The position numbers were made by a program, and so were the translations under genes. Shown piece after piece: positions 8,217-16,458 of a DNA stretch of 64,000 nt. Each line of letters starts with the position of its first letter. Positions within the stretch are counted from its first letter, which is position 1. Source of the DNA: Uliginosibacterium flavum (GTDB lineage Bacteria; Pseudomonadota; Gammaproteobacteria; Burkholderiales; Rhodocyclaceae); NCBI RefSeq assembly GCF_040566545.1, contig NZ_JBEWZI010000005.1:172774-236773 (forward strand), written 5' to 3'. The notes beneath the pieces were generated by a model, which saw only the letters and a list, made by a program, of their open reading frames with translations, was not told the origin of the DNA and searched no databases.

Positions 8217-10544
8217 TTACCAGCCCTTTTTGGGTTTGCCCGGCTTGCCGGCGAAGCTGCTCTTGGCGCCGGAAAAACCGGTTTTGGGCTTGTCGCCATG
8301 ACTGAAGGGTGGCTTCGAAAAGCCTTCGCGCGGGGCGGCCGGGCGCTCGTCGAAGCTGCGGCGTGGAGCCTCGTCACGCGGGGCAAAACTGCGCTTGGGC
8401 GGTGTGTCACCGAAACTGCTGGCGGACGGGCCGCTGAAGTTGCGCTTGGGACCGTCAAAGGGCTTGCGCTCCGCGCTGTCACGCGGCGGGTAAGGGCGAC
8501 GTTCGTCGCTCTGCGGGCGACGGTCTGCGTTGCCACTGTTGCTACCGAAGCGATCACCGCCTTCACGCGGACGTGGCGGACGATCATCGAAACTGCGACG
8601 CGGCGCTTCGTTGCTGAACGGGCTGCGCGGACGATCATCGCCACCACGCGGCGCGGCAGGGCGGCTGGTGTCGCCTTGCCAGGGCTTGCGGGCCGTATCG
8701 CCACCGAAATCGCGTGGCGCGTCGTTACGGAAATCACGCGGCGCGCCACGGTTTTCGGAATTGCCGGCGTAAGGGCGACGTTCTTCACGCGGCTCGCGCG
8801 GGGCGCGGGCGGGGCGCTCGTAGGCTTCACCTTCGGCCAGGGGGCGGATGTTCAGCGGCAACTGGCGCACGCGGGTGCGCTTGAGGACGCCAAGCAAGGG
8901 CTCGGGCAGGACGGGCAGTTCGACAATGCTGAAGTCGGGGAAGAGATCGATCTGGCCAATGAAGCGCCCGTCGATGCCGCCTTCATTGGCAATCGCACCG
9001 ACGATTTCCTTGGGCGAAGCATTCTGGTTGCGACCGACTTCGATGCGATAACGCTGGGTCGCGCTCGCGGCGCCGCCGAAATCGTATTTCGGCGCACGTT
9101 CGCGCTGCGGGCGATCGCTGTGTTCGTTGCGATCCCCACGCTCGTTGCGCTCCGGATAGCCGCGTTCGCCAAACTTGGGCTGCGCTTCGGCCGGTGCTGT
9201 GGCCACTGCCCAGCCGGAACCTTGTTCGTCAACTTGCAGCGGACGATCTTTCTGCACCATGAAGAGCAGCGCTGGCGCGATGTCTTCGACGCTCAGATCG
9301 TTCTCTTCGGCCAATTGATCCAGCACTTCCGAGAAATACTGCATGTCCTCGGCATTGATTGCTTCGAGGACCTGTTGTTTCAGTTGTGAAACGCGGCGGC
9401 CTTCGACATCTTCACGCGTCGGCAGCGAGATCTGCTCGATGGGCTGACGCGTCGCACGTTCAATGGCGCGCAACATGCCGCGCTCGCGCGGCGCGACGAA
9501 CAGGATGGCGTTGCCCACGCGGCCGGCACGCCCGGTGCGGCCGATGCGGTGCACATAGGCTTCGGTATCGTAGGGAATGTCGTAGTTGATGACGTGGGTG
9601 ACGCGCGGCACATCGATACCGCGGGCCGCCACGTCGGTGGCGACCAGAATGTCCAGGGAACCGGCTTTGAGTTGTTCGATCACCCGTTCGCGCATGGCTT
9701 GGTTCATGTCGCCATTGATCGCGGCAGCGGCGTAACCACGCGCTTCGAGCTTGTCGGCGAGTTCTTCCGTGGCAATTTTGGTGCGCACGAAGATGATGGC
9801 CGCGTCGAAATCCTCTTCGACTTCCAGAATGCGGGTCAGGGCGTCGAGCTTGTTCACCCCGCGCACCTGCCAGTAACGCTGACGCGTCGTGGCGACCGTG
9901 CTGGTGGAGGCCTTGATCTTGATTTCCTGCGGCGTCTTCAGATACTTGTGGGCCACGCGGCGGATCACATCCGGCATGGTGGCGGAGAACAGGGCGGTCT
10001 GACGCGTATCCGGCGTGTGTTGCAGGATCCATTCGACGTCGTCGATGAAGCCCATGCGCAGCATTTCATCGGCTTCGTCGAGCACCACAGCTTTCAGGCT
10101 GGAGATATCGAGGCTCTTGCGCTCCAAGTGATCCATGACGCGGCCGGGGGTGCCGACGATGACTTGCGCGCCGCGACTGAGCTGGCGCAACTGAACGACC
10201 ATGCTCTGGCCGCCATAGATCGGCAGCACATGGAAGTCGCGTAGATAGCGCGCATATTTCTGGAAGGCTTCGGCCACCTGAATGGCCAATTCACGCGTCG
10301 GCGTGAGGACCAGAATTTGCGGGCGACGCTCAGCCGGATCGAGGCGCTCCAGCAAAGGCAGGGCGAAGGCAGCGGTTTTGCCGGTGCCGGTCTGGGCTTC
10401 GCCCAGAATGTCGCCACCTGCAAGCAGAATCGGGATGCACGCAGCCTGAATCGGGGACGGAGTCTCGTAGCCTACGTCAGCCAGTGCCTGCAGTAGCGAC
10501 GCAGAGAGTTTCAGGTCGGCGAAAGTTTCGACGGTGTCGGTCAT
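8217..10544 (-). CDS. deaD: DEAD-box ATP-dependent RNA helicase with RGG-like tail (DeaD/CsdA type)
   Basis: This 775-aa RNA helicase probably acts in ribosome assembly and mRNA decay, often in the cold. The Q motif (about 28-33), the Walker A AQTGTGKT (50-57), DEAD (near 160), SAT (ALFSATMPD) and the C-terminal helicase motif HRIGRTGRAG are all present. A DbpA-type RNA-binding domain (about 480-560) and a long low-complexity tail follow. The tail is rich in Arg, Pro, Asp, Gly and Phe and has repeated RRSFD/RRPY units. Such tails bind RNA and favour condensates. The ATG at 10544 is supported by the family N-terminus. The DeaD/CsdA assignment rests on domain order. Confidence 0.93.
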   Translation of the reverse strand: MTDTVETFADLKLSASLLQALADVGYETPSPIQAACIPILLAGGDILGEAQTGTGKTAAFALPLLERLDPAERRPQILVLTPTRELAIQVAEAFQKYARYLRDFHVLPIYGGQSMVVQLRQLSRGAQVIVGTPGRVMDHLERKSLDISSLKAVVLDEADEMLRMGFIDDVEWILQHTPDTRQTALFSATMPDVIRRVAHKYLKTPQEIKIKASTSTVATTRQRYWQVRGVNKLDALTRILEVEEDFDAAIIFVRTKIATEELADKLEARGYAAAAINGDMNQAMRERVIEQLKAGSLDILVATDVAARGIDVPRVTHVINYDIPYDTEAYVHRIGRTGRAGRVGNAILFVAPRERGMLRAIERATRQPIEQISLPTREDVEGRRVSQLKQQVLEAINAEDMQYFSEVLDQLAEENDLSVEDIAPALLFMVQKDRPLQVDEQGSGWAVATAPAEAQPKFGERGYPERNERGDRNEHSDRPQRERAPKYDFGGAASATQRYRIEVGRNQNASPKEIVGAIANEGGIDGRFIGQIDLFPDFSIVELPVLPEPLLGVLKRTRVRQLPLNIRPLAEGEAYERPARAPREPREERRPYAGNSENRGAPRDFRNDAPRDFGGDTARKPWQGDTSRPAAPRGGDDRPRSPFSNEAPRRSFDDRPPRPREGGDRFGSNSGNADRRPQSDERRPYPPRDSAERKPFDGPKRNFSGPSASSFGDTPPKRSFAPRDEAPRRSFDERPAAPREGFSKPPFSHGDKPKTGFSGAKSSFAGKPGKPKKGW

Positions 10545-10620
10545 GGTTTTTGTACCGGAATAGGGCGCAAGAATGCTGCCCGGGGAAGGGATAGCCCGCT
10601 ATTGTCCTCTACTTATCGGA

Positions 10621-11262
10621 TTATTCCGAGTCAGCTGAAGAGTTGGGCTTGTTTGAATCTTGAGTTTTCAGGCGGCGCACGAACCAGAAGGTCCATAAGC
10701 CGATGGCGCCTGCGACGGCGTAGCCCAGCGTCGGGGCGATGGCCACAACGCGCTCGGTGGGCCAGTGGAAGGCCATCCAGGTCCGCACAATAGCTTCGCC
10801 CGTGAGGCCGACGCCCCAGACTGCGGTAATGCCGCGAATGGCACGCTGCGCGGCGGGTTCTTCAAACCAGTCATGAAAATCGTTTGCGCCATGCTCCGCG
10901 TCTTGGCGGACTACGGTGGCGCGAGCGAGATAGAACACCAGCGGGCGTTTGAGCGGCAGAGAAAGCAGAAAAGCCAGACCGATCAGGCCGGAAATCAGGG
11001 ACTCCCGGATCAACAGCAGGCGCGTATCGCCCCCCAGTGCCATGGCCAGCACGGACAAGCCGATGCCGCCAAGGACCAGCATGCTCAGCGCGTCGACACG
11101 GCGATGCCAGGCCAGCTCGACCAGACTCCACAGCAAGGGCGGAATGGAGGACGCGACCAGAGCACCAAACTCGCCGTAATGCGGTTTGGCCAGGGTATAG
11201 GCCAGCCAGGGCAGGAACAGATTGACGGCAAGTTCTGCCATCAGGCGCAAGTGCTTCTTCAT
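10621..11262 (-). CDS. VC0807-like integral membrane protein
   Basis: This is a conserved inner-membrane protein of about 213 aa with roughly six hydrophobic segments and the sequence NLFLPWLAYTLAKP near the N-terminus, as seen in VC0807-type proteins. The function is unknown. I chose the ATG at 11262 (MKKHLRL) from the family's usual N-terminus. An in-frame GTG at 11289 with an AGGCG ahead of it would add nine residues and cannot be excluded. It lies between the helicase and the pseudouridine synthase on the same strand, with short gaps. Confidence 0.65.
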   Translation of the reverse strand: MKKHLRLMAELAVNLFLPWLAYTLAKPHYGEFGALVASSIPPLLWSLVELAWHRRVDALSMLVLGGIGLSVLAMALGGDTRLLLIRESLISGLIGLAFLLSLPLKRPLVFYLARATVVRQDAEHGANDFHDWFEEPAAQRAIRGITAVWGVGLTGEAIVRTWMAFHWPTERVVAIAPTLGYAVAGAIGLWTFWFVRRLKTQDSNKPNSSADSE

Positions 11263-11307
11263 GCGGAAGGTTTCGAGCAAAGGACGCACATTTTCGCCTG
11301 AAACGCG

Positions 11308-11979
11308 CTAAAAGTCTGCCTCCGCATGGAATTCGCAGGGCTCGCCACTGAGCGGGTGGGGAAAAGCGAGCCACTCGGCGTGCAGCAGAAGGCGAGACGC
11401 TTTTGCGCGCGCCGCCGGGTCGGCGTAGAGGCCGTCGCCAATGATCGGGTGGCCCAGACTCAGCATATGCACCCGCAATTGGTGGGTGCGTCCGGTGAGC
11501 GGATCGAGTTCGACGCGACTGACATCCTGCACCGCGTCGTAGTCCAGGCGCAGATAGCGGGTTTGCGAGGGTTTGCCATTCTGATGATCAACCATGTGGA
11601 GGGGGCGATTGGGCCAATCCACATTCAGGGGCAGGTCTACCTCGCCGCTTTCCGGCAGCAATTGGCCGTCGACCACCGCGACGTAGCGCTTGCTGACCGC
11701 ACGCTGCTCGAAAAGCATGCTGAGCTGGCGATGCACTGCGGCGCTACGGGCCATGACAATCAGGCCGGAGGTTTCCATGTCGAGCCGGTGCACAATCAGG
11801 GCGTCCGGAAAGTGTTGCTGGACGCGGCGGATCAGACAGTCGGCCTTTTCGGCGCCACGTCCGGGTACGGACAGCAGACCGCTCGGCTTGTCGAGGACGA
11901 GCAGATCCTGGTCTTCAAAAATGATCCTCAGGCCTTCGTTGGGCGGCGGTTGATACGCCTGGAGAGTGTTGTTCATCAA
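11308..11979 (-). CDS. rluA: RluA-family pseudouridine synthase
   Basis: This 223-aa enzyme converts uridine to pseudouridine in RNA. The motif HRLDMETSGL (Asp67 is the catalytic residue by family rule), the KPSGLLSVPGRG loop (31-42) and the C-terminal LTGRTHQLRVHM are all in place. No S4 domain is present, and the short length fits RluA, which acts on 23S rRNA position 746 and tRNA position 32, better than RluC or RluD. The exact target is inferred. It is divergent from iscR across about 155 bases. Confidence 0.85.
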   Translation of the reverse strand: MMNNTLQAYQPPPNEGLRIIFEDQDLLVLDKPSGLLSVPGRGAEKADCLIRRVQQHFPDALIVHRLDMETSGLIVMARSAAVHRQLSMLFEQRAVSKRYVAVVDGQLLPESGEVDLPLNVDWPNRPLHMVDHQNGKPSQTRYLRLDYDAVQDVSRVELDPLTGRTHQLRVHMLSLGHPIIGDGLYADPAARAKASRLLLHAEWLAFPHPLSGEPCEFHAEADF

Positions 11980-12026
11980 GTTCGGATTCGTTCGCGTTAG
12001 CTATGTGGGCAATGGGGTTTTAATGG

Positions 12027-12047
12027 TTGACTGATTTACTCGGGGAT
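12027..12047 (+). promoter_or_regulatory. IscR type-1-like operator, upstream copy
   Basis: TTGACTGATTTACTCGGGG plus two bases matches 17 of 21 positions of the published E. coli type 1 IscR consensus. It also contains a possible -35 hexamer (TTGACT). It lies 88 bases ahead of the iscR start, as expected for autorepression by the [2Fe-2S] form of IscR. Confidence 0.65.
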
Positions 12048-12054
12048 TGTAAGC

Positions 12055-12075
12055 TTGATAAAAATAATCAAGTAT
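12055..12075 (+). promoter_or_regulatory. IscR type-1-like operator, downstream copy
   Basis: The 21-base site starting TTGATAAAAATAATC matches 19 of 21 positions of the E. coli type 1 consensus. It lies 28 bases downstream of the first copy, on the same strand. It also contains the dyad CTTGAT/ATCAAG (12054-12072). Two tandem sites would make tight feedback by IscR likely. Confidence 0.7.
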
Positions 12076-12134
12076 TGCCAAGCCAGCCCGGCGGCAGTCT
12101 AAAAAACACACCACAGCAGAGATTGGAGCATCAA

Positions 12135-12629
12135 ATGCGCCTTACTACCAAGGGTCGTTTCGCCGTCACCGCCATGATCGATCTGGCGCTGCGCCAGGAA
12201 AAGGGTCCGGTTACGCTGGCTGGCATCAGTGAGCGTCAGAGTATTTCCCTGTCTTACCTTGAGCAGCTGTTCGGCAAGCTGCGCCGACACGGTCTGGTTT
12301 CCAGCGTGCGCGGCCCGGGTGGCGGCTATTGTCTGGCGCAAACCTTGGGTGAAATTTCAGTGGCTGACATTATCGTTGCCGTTGATGAGCCACTGGATAC
12401 CACGCAATGTGGAGGCAAGGAAGACTGTCAGGGGCGTCCGCAGCAGCGCTGCATGACTCACGATCTGTGGAGCAATCTGAATCGTCGTATGTTCGAGTAT
12501 CTCGAGTCCGTGAATCTCGAAACCCTGGTCGAGCAGATTCGCGCACGCGAAAATCCGCACGAAGTGGTTGTTCTGTGTGACGAGTTCCGCCGCTCCACCA
12601 GCAAGAACGAGATCGAAGCCACGGTCTGA
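12135..12629 (+). CDS. iscR: Fe-S cluster assembly transcription factor IscR
   Basis: This 164-aa Rrf2-family regulator senses the cell's Fe-S status and controls the isc operon that follows. The winged helix (MRLTTKGRFAVTAMIDLAL at the start, then YLEQLFGKLRRHGLVSSVRGPGGGY) is typical. Cluster ligands are Cys92, Cys98, Cys106 and His109. The second Cys-Cys gap is seven residues rather than the five of E. coli IscR. The ATG at 12135 gives the family N-terminus; an upstream in-frame start at 12027 would put coding sequence over the operators. It is the first gene of the operon, 12 bases before the next. Confidence 0.95.
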   Translation: MRLTTKGRFAVTAMIDLALRQEKGPVTLAGISERQSISLSYLEQLFGKLRRHGLVSSVRGPGGGYCLAQTLGEISVADIIVAVDEPLDTTQCGGKEDCQGRPQQRCMTHDLWSNLNRRMFEYLESVNLETLVEQIRARENPHEVVVLCDEFRRSTSKNEIEATV

Positions 12630-12641
12630 TCGGCTATTGCC

Positions 12642-13793
12642 ATGTTTGCGCCTGCTTATCTCGACCACAACGCCACCACGCCACTTGATGAGCGCGTGCT
12701 GGCGGTGATGCTGCCTTTCCTGCAGGAGCGTTGCGGCAATCCGTCGAGCCGGCATGAATATGGACGCAAGACCCGTGATGCGATAGACCGGGCGCGGCAG
12801 CAGGTGGCCGCGGCGGTGAATGCGCATCCGACTGAGGTGGTGTTTACCAGCGGTGGCTCCGAGGCGAACAATCTGTTTCTCAAAGGTGCGGCCGTCTGTC
12901 TCAAGCCCGGGTGTATTGCGATTGGTGCGAGCGAGCATCCGAGCGTGCGGCAGCCAGCGCGACAATTGCAGGCGCTGGGCTGGGAATGCATTGAATTGCC
13001 GATTGATGCACAAGGATTGCTGGCGCAGGAGGCCACTGCCGGGCTGATTCAGCGTAGGCGCCCGAGTATTGTTTCGGTGATGCTGGCGCACAATGAAACG
13101 GGTGTAATCAACGATGTTCTGACTTTGGCCAAAAGCGTACGCGCTGCTGGCGGTTATCTTCACGCAGATGGTGTGCAGGCTTTAGGCAAGATGAGGCTGG
13201 ATTTTCGCGAGCTGGGTGTGCAGGGCTTGAGTCTGTCGTCGCACAAGGTGTATGGCCCGCTTGGCGCAGGCGCTCTGGTGCTGGATAAACGCGTTGAGCT
13301 GCAGGCGCAGATCGAGGGTGGCGGGCAGGAGCGTGGTTTGCGTTCCGGCACAGAAAATGTCGCGGCAATTGTGGGTTTTGGTATGGCCTGCGAGCTGCTG
13401 GTCAGTGATCTGAATGCACAGATTGCGCGGATGGCCAGTCTGCGCGAACGGCTCGAACAAGGCATGTCCCGCTTGGGAGCGACAATTTTTTCGCACGAAG
13501 TGCTGAGGCTGCCGAATACAAGCTTTTTTGCCTTCACCGGGATTGATGGTGAAACCCTGGTGGGCAAACTGGATCGCGCTGGATTTGCTGTGGCCAGTGG
13601 TTCGGCCTGTTCTTCAGCCAATCCGGAGCCCTCACGTACCCTGCTGGCAATGGGCGTGGCTCCGGAACTTGCGCGTGCCGCCGTACGGGTCAGCGTCGGG
13701 CGCAATACGCAGCAGGCAGAGATTGATGGCTTTTTGCTGGCATTGGGCCAGACCATGAGTGATTTGAAACATCTGACCGCAATGGCGGTCTGA
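12642..13793 (+). CDS. Cysteine desulfurase, second copy inside the isc operon
   Basis: This 383-aa PLP enzyme is of the NifS/IscS class (aminotransferase V fold). It has the N-terminal YLDHNATTPLD, the PLP lysine at Lys202 (SLSSHKVYG) and the catalytic cysteine at Cys323 (SGSACSS). All catalytic parts are intact. It is clearly diverged from the IscS encoded next and lacks the IscS C-terminus that docks IscU. It probably supplies sulfur to another acceptor or acts as a backup. Its position between iscR and iscS places it under IscR control. Confidence 0.9.
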   Translation: MFAPAYLDHNATTPLDERVLAVMLPFLQERCGNPSSRHEYGRKTRDAIDRARQQVAAAVNAHPTEVVFTSGGSEANNLFLKGAAVCLKPGCIAIGASEHPSVRQPARQLQALGWECIELPIDAQGLLAQEATAGLIQRRRPSIVSVMLAHNETGVINDVLTLAKSVRAAGGYLHADGVQALGKMRLDFRELGVQGLSLSSHKVYGPLGAGALVLDKRVELQAQIEGGGQERGLRSGTENVAAIVGFGMACELLVSDLNAQIARMASLRERLEQGMSRLGATIFSHEVLRLPNTSFFAFTGIDGETLVGKLDRAGFAVASGSACSSANPEPSRTLLAMGVAPELARAAVRVSVGRNTQQAEIDGFLLALGQTMSDLKHLTAMAV

Positions 13794-13824
13794 ACAATAA
13801 CAAAGCAGCCCCCAGGAGTCTTAA

Positions 13825-15033
13825 ATGAAGTTTCCGATTTACCTCGATTATTCTGCGACCACTCCGGTTGATCCGCGCGTGGCCGCAAAGATGATTCCTT
13901 GGCTGACCGAGCATTTCGGCAACCCGGCCAGTCGTTCGCATTCCTATGGATGGGAAGCCGAAGCTGCGGTTGAAGAAGCGCGCGAACACGTTGCTGCCTT
14001 GGTGGGCGCTGATGCCAAGGAAATCGTGTGGACCAGCGGCGCGACCGAGTCCAACAACCTTGCGATCAAGGGTGCCGCGAATTTCTATGCGGGCAAAGGC
14101 AAACATCTGATTACTCTGAAGACCGAGCACAAGGCCGTGCTCGACACCATGCGCGAGTTGGAGCGTCAGGGTTTTGAGGTGACGTATCTGGATGTGCTGG
14201 AAAATGGTTTGATTGATCTGGACGTTTTCAAGGCGACTTTGCGCCCGGATACGACTCTGGTTTCCGTGATGTTTGTAAATAACGAGATCGGCGTAATCCA
14301 GCCCATCTCTGAGATTGGTGAACTCTGCCGCGAGCGCGGGATCATCTTTCACGTCGATGCGGCTCAGGCCACAGGCAAAGTGGAGATCGATCTGAACAAG
14401 CTCAAGGTCGATCTGATGTCTTTTTCGGCACACAAGACTTATGGCCCGAAAGGCATGGGTGCCTTGTATGTGCGGCGCAAACCGCGTGTGCGTATCGAGG
14501 CCCAAATGCACGGCGGCGGGCACGAGCGCGGCATGCGCTCCGGCACGCTCGCGACGCATCAGATCATTGGCATGGGTGAGGCTTTTCGTCTCGCCAAGCT
14601 CGAAATGAGCACTGAAAACGAGCGTATCCGTGGGCTGCGGGATCGTCTGCTTGCTGGTCTGAGCGACATGCCCGAAGTTTTCGTGAATGGCGATCTGGCA
14701 CATCGTGTGCCGCACAATCTGAACATGAGTTTTGCTTACGTTGAAGGCGAATCGATGGTCATGGCCGTCAAGGAAATTGCAGTTTCGAGCGGCTCGGCCT
14801 GCACGTCGGCTTCGCTGGAGCCTTCCTATGTTTTGCGCGCCCTCGGCCGTGAAGATGAATTGGCGCACAGTTCGATCCGCTTCTCGATCGGACGCTTTAC
14901 CACGCAGGAAGATGTGGATTTCACCATCCATCTGATGCACAAGAAAATTGGCAAGTTGCGCGAACTCTCTCCTCTGTGGGAGATGTTTCAGGATGGTATC
15001 GATCTGAACACCGTGCAGTGGGCTGCACACTGA
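13825..15033 (+). CDS. iscS: Cysteine desulfurase IscS
   Basis: This 402-aa enzyme takes sulfur from L-cysteine, leaving alanine, and passes the persulfide to IscU and other acceptors. The PLP lysine is Lys204 (SAHKTYGPKG) and the mobile-loop cysteine is Cys326 (SGSACTSASLEPS). The C-terminus SPLWEMFQDGIDLNTVQW matches the conserved IscU-docking tail of true IscS, which separates it from the preceding paralogue. The ATG at 13825 follows CAGGAG. About 110 bases containing a hairpin separate it from iscU. Confidence 0.97.
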   Translation: MKFPIYLDYSATTPVDPRVAAKMIPWLTEHFGNPASRSHSYGWEAEAAVEEAREHVAALVGADAKEIVWTSGATESNNLAIKGAANFYAGKGKHLITLKTEHKAVLDTMRELERQGFEVTYLDVLENGLIDLDVFKATLRPDTTLVSVMFVNNEIGVIQPISEIGELCRERGIIFHVDAAQATGKVEIDLNKLKVDLMSFSAHKTYGPKGMGALYVRRKPRVRIEAQMHGGGHERGMRSGTLATHQIIGMGEAFRLAKLEMSTENERIRGLRDRLLAGLSDMPEVFVNGDLAHRVPHNLNMSFAYVEGESMVMAVKEIAVSSGSACTSASLEPSYVLRALGREDELAHSSIRFSIGRFTTQEDVDFTIHLMHKKIGKLRELSPLWEMFQDGIDLNTVQWAAH

Positions 15034-15039
15034 AATTCG

Positions 15040-15127
15040 GTGAGGAGTGAGGAGTGAAGGGTTTAATACAGCGGGTGGCAAAGCCGCCCGAAAACTTCAA
15101 CTCCTCACCCCTTACTCCTCGCCCCTC
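15040..15127. repeat. Imperfect inverted repeat between iscS and iscU
   Basis: A GTGAGGAGTGAGGAGTG arm (about 15040-15060) faces a CTCCTCACCCCTTACTCCTC arm (about 15101-15120). A nested CGGGTGGC/GCCGCCCG hairpin (15073-15091) lies between them. It resembles the GAGTGCT-type repeats at 4242 and 43021. On mRNA it could set the ratio of iscRS to iscUA by pausing or processing. Confidence 0.6.
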
Positions 15128-15144
15128 ACACAACGGAGTTGAAA

Positions 15145-15549
15145 ATGGCATATAGCGACAAAGTACTGGATCACTACGAAAACCCGCGTAACGTGGGTTC
15201 TTTTGACAAGAATGACACCTCCACGGTCGGTACCGGCATGGTCGGTGCGCCGGCTTGCGGCGATGTGATGAAATTGCAGATCAAGGTCAATGCGGCGGGT
15301 GTGATCGAAGACGCGAAGTTCAAGACCTACGGCTGCGGCTCGGCTATCGCCTCCAGTTCGCTGGTAACGGAGTGGGTCAAAGGCAAGACGCTGGACGAGG
15401 CCCTGAACATCAAAAATACGCAGATCGCCGAAGAACTGGCGCTGCCGCCGGTTAAAATCCACTGCTCCATTCTTGCCGAAGACGCGATCAAGGCGGCGGT
15501 GGAGGATTACCGCAAGAAGCACGACGCTTCCGTTGAAACCACGAACTGA
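15145..15549 (+). CDS. iscU: Fe-S cluster scaffold IscU
   Basis: This 134-aa scaffold builds [2Fe-2S] and [4Fe-4S] clusters. Ligand cysteines are Cys38, Cys64 and Cys107, one residue later than in E. coli because of a single-residue insertion before GMVGAPACGD. The LPPVK motif recognised by HscA directly precedes Cys107. I chose the ATG at 15145, spaced 6 bases from CGGAG, over a TTG two codons upstream. It is followed by iscA after 8 bases. Confidence 0.97.
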   Translation: MAYSDKVLDHYENPRNVGSFDKNDTSTVGTGMVGAPACGDVMKLQIKVNAAGVIEDAKFKTYGCGSAIASSSLVTEWVKGKTLDEALNIKNTQIAEELALPPVKIHCSILAEDAIKAAVEDYRKKHDASVETTN

Positions 15550-15557
15550 GTTCAATC

Positions 15558-15881
15558 ATGGCCGTTACCCTGAGTGAAGCCGCTGCGCGGCACATTACAA
15601 AATTCCTTGCCAAGCGTGGCAAGGGAATTGGCATCCGTTTGGGCGTCAAGACCACTGGCTGCTCGGGCATGGCTTACAAGCTGGAGTACGCCGACGAGGC
15701 CGAGGCTGAGGATATGGTCTTTGAGAGTCAGGGCCTGAAGGTCATAGTCGATCCGAAAAGCCTGCCTTATATCGAGGGCACTGAGCTCGACTTTGCGCGC
15801 GAAGGCCTGAATGAAGGCTTCAAGTTCAACAACCCGAACGTGAAGAACGAATGTGGTTGTGGCGAGAGCTTCAATATCTGA
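15558..15881 (+). CDS. iscA: Fe-S carrier IscA
   Basis: This 107-aa A-type carrier receives clusters from IscU or iron and delivers them to apo-proteins, especially [4Fe-4S] enzymes. The three conserved cysteines are Cys35 (TTGCSGMAY), Cys99 and Cys101 (ECGCGESF). Length and sequence are typical of IscA. The gene is eight bases downstream of iscU and is followed by a terminator-like hairpin before hscB. Confidence 0.96.
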   Translation: MAVTLSEAAARHITKFLAKRGKGIGIRLGVKTTGCSGMAYKLEYADEAEAEDMVFESQGLKVIVDPKSLPYIEGTELDFAREGLNEGFKFNNPNVKNECGCGESFNI

Positions 15882-15908
15882 ACGTCCGACGGAATCCTCC
15901 CTGTCTTC

Positions 15909-15937
15909 CCGGGCCGCGATGCGGTCCGGTTATTTTT
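15909..15937 (+). terminator. Terminator-like hairpin between iscA and hscB
   Basis: CCGGGCCGC and GCGGTCCGG form a nine-base stem with one G-T wobble around a GAT loop, directly followed by TTATTTTT. The layout is that of an intrinsic terminator, placed inside the operon, so partial read-through is the likely behaviour. Confidence 0.6.
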
Positions 15938-15945
15938 AGCGACTG

Positions 15946-16458
15946 ATGCACGAGTATTTCTCCCTCTTCGGATTGGCTGAGCGTTTTACCATTGATCCGG
16001 CACAACTGGATGTGGCTTATCGCCAGGTTCAGGCGCAGGTGCATCCGGATCGCTTCGCCCATCGGCCGGAAGCCGAGCGGCGCGTAGCCATGCAATGGGC
16101 TACTCTGGCCAACGAGGCGTTCCGTACCCTCAAAAATCCTCTTGCGCGTGCGCGCTATCTGCTTGGGCGTCGTGGCGTAGAGATTGATGCCGATCGCAAC
16201 AATGGCATGTCGCATGCCTTCCTGATGCAGCAGATGGAGTGGCGCGAAGCGGTCGAAGACTCAATGGCAAACCCCGATGCGTTGCAGCGACTGGAACGTG
16301 ATCTCGCGCGCGACGAACGCGTCATGCTGGATGATCTCAAACACACTCTCGATGTCGAAGTGGATTTGACGCAGGCCTCCGAGCTGGTGCGTCGACTCAT
16401 GTTCATGGAAAAATTGCGTCGCGAAATCGACGAAGCTTTGGCTCAATTGGAAACCTGA
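15946..16458 (+). CDS. hscB: Co-chaperone HscB (Hsc20)
   Basis: This 170-aa J-domain protein brings IscU to HscA and stimulates its ATPase. The HPD motif is at residues 33-35 (QVHPDRF), and the rest is the three-helix C-terminal domain that binds IscU. The ATG at 15946 gives the usual MHEYFSLFGL start. Its TGA overlaps the hscA start (TGATG), so the two are probably translationally coupled. Confidence 0.95.
   Translation: MHEYFSLFGLAERFTIDPAQLDVAYRQVQAQVHPDRFAHRPEAERRVAMQWATLANEAFRTLKNPLARARYLLGRRGVEIDADRNNGMSHAFLMQQMEWREAVEDSMANPDALQRLERDLARDERVMLDDLKHTLDVEVDLTQASELVRRLMFMEKLRREIDEALAQLET

Noticed and set aside
8208..9389. 393-codon plus-strand frame
   Set aside because: It is antisense to the Arg/Pro/Asp/Gly-rich tail of the helicase; its regular GC-rich codons make stop-free shadows. 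No ribosome binding site and no family.
13690..15081. 463-codon minus-strand frame
   Set aside because: It is fully antisense to iscS, which is certain.
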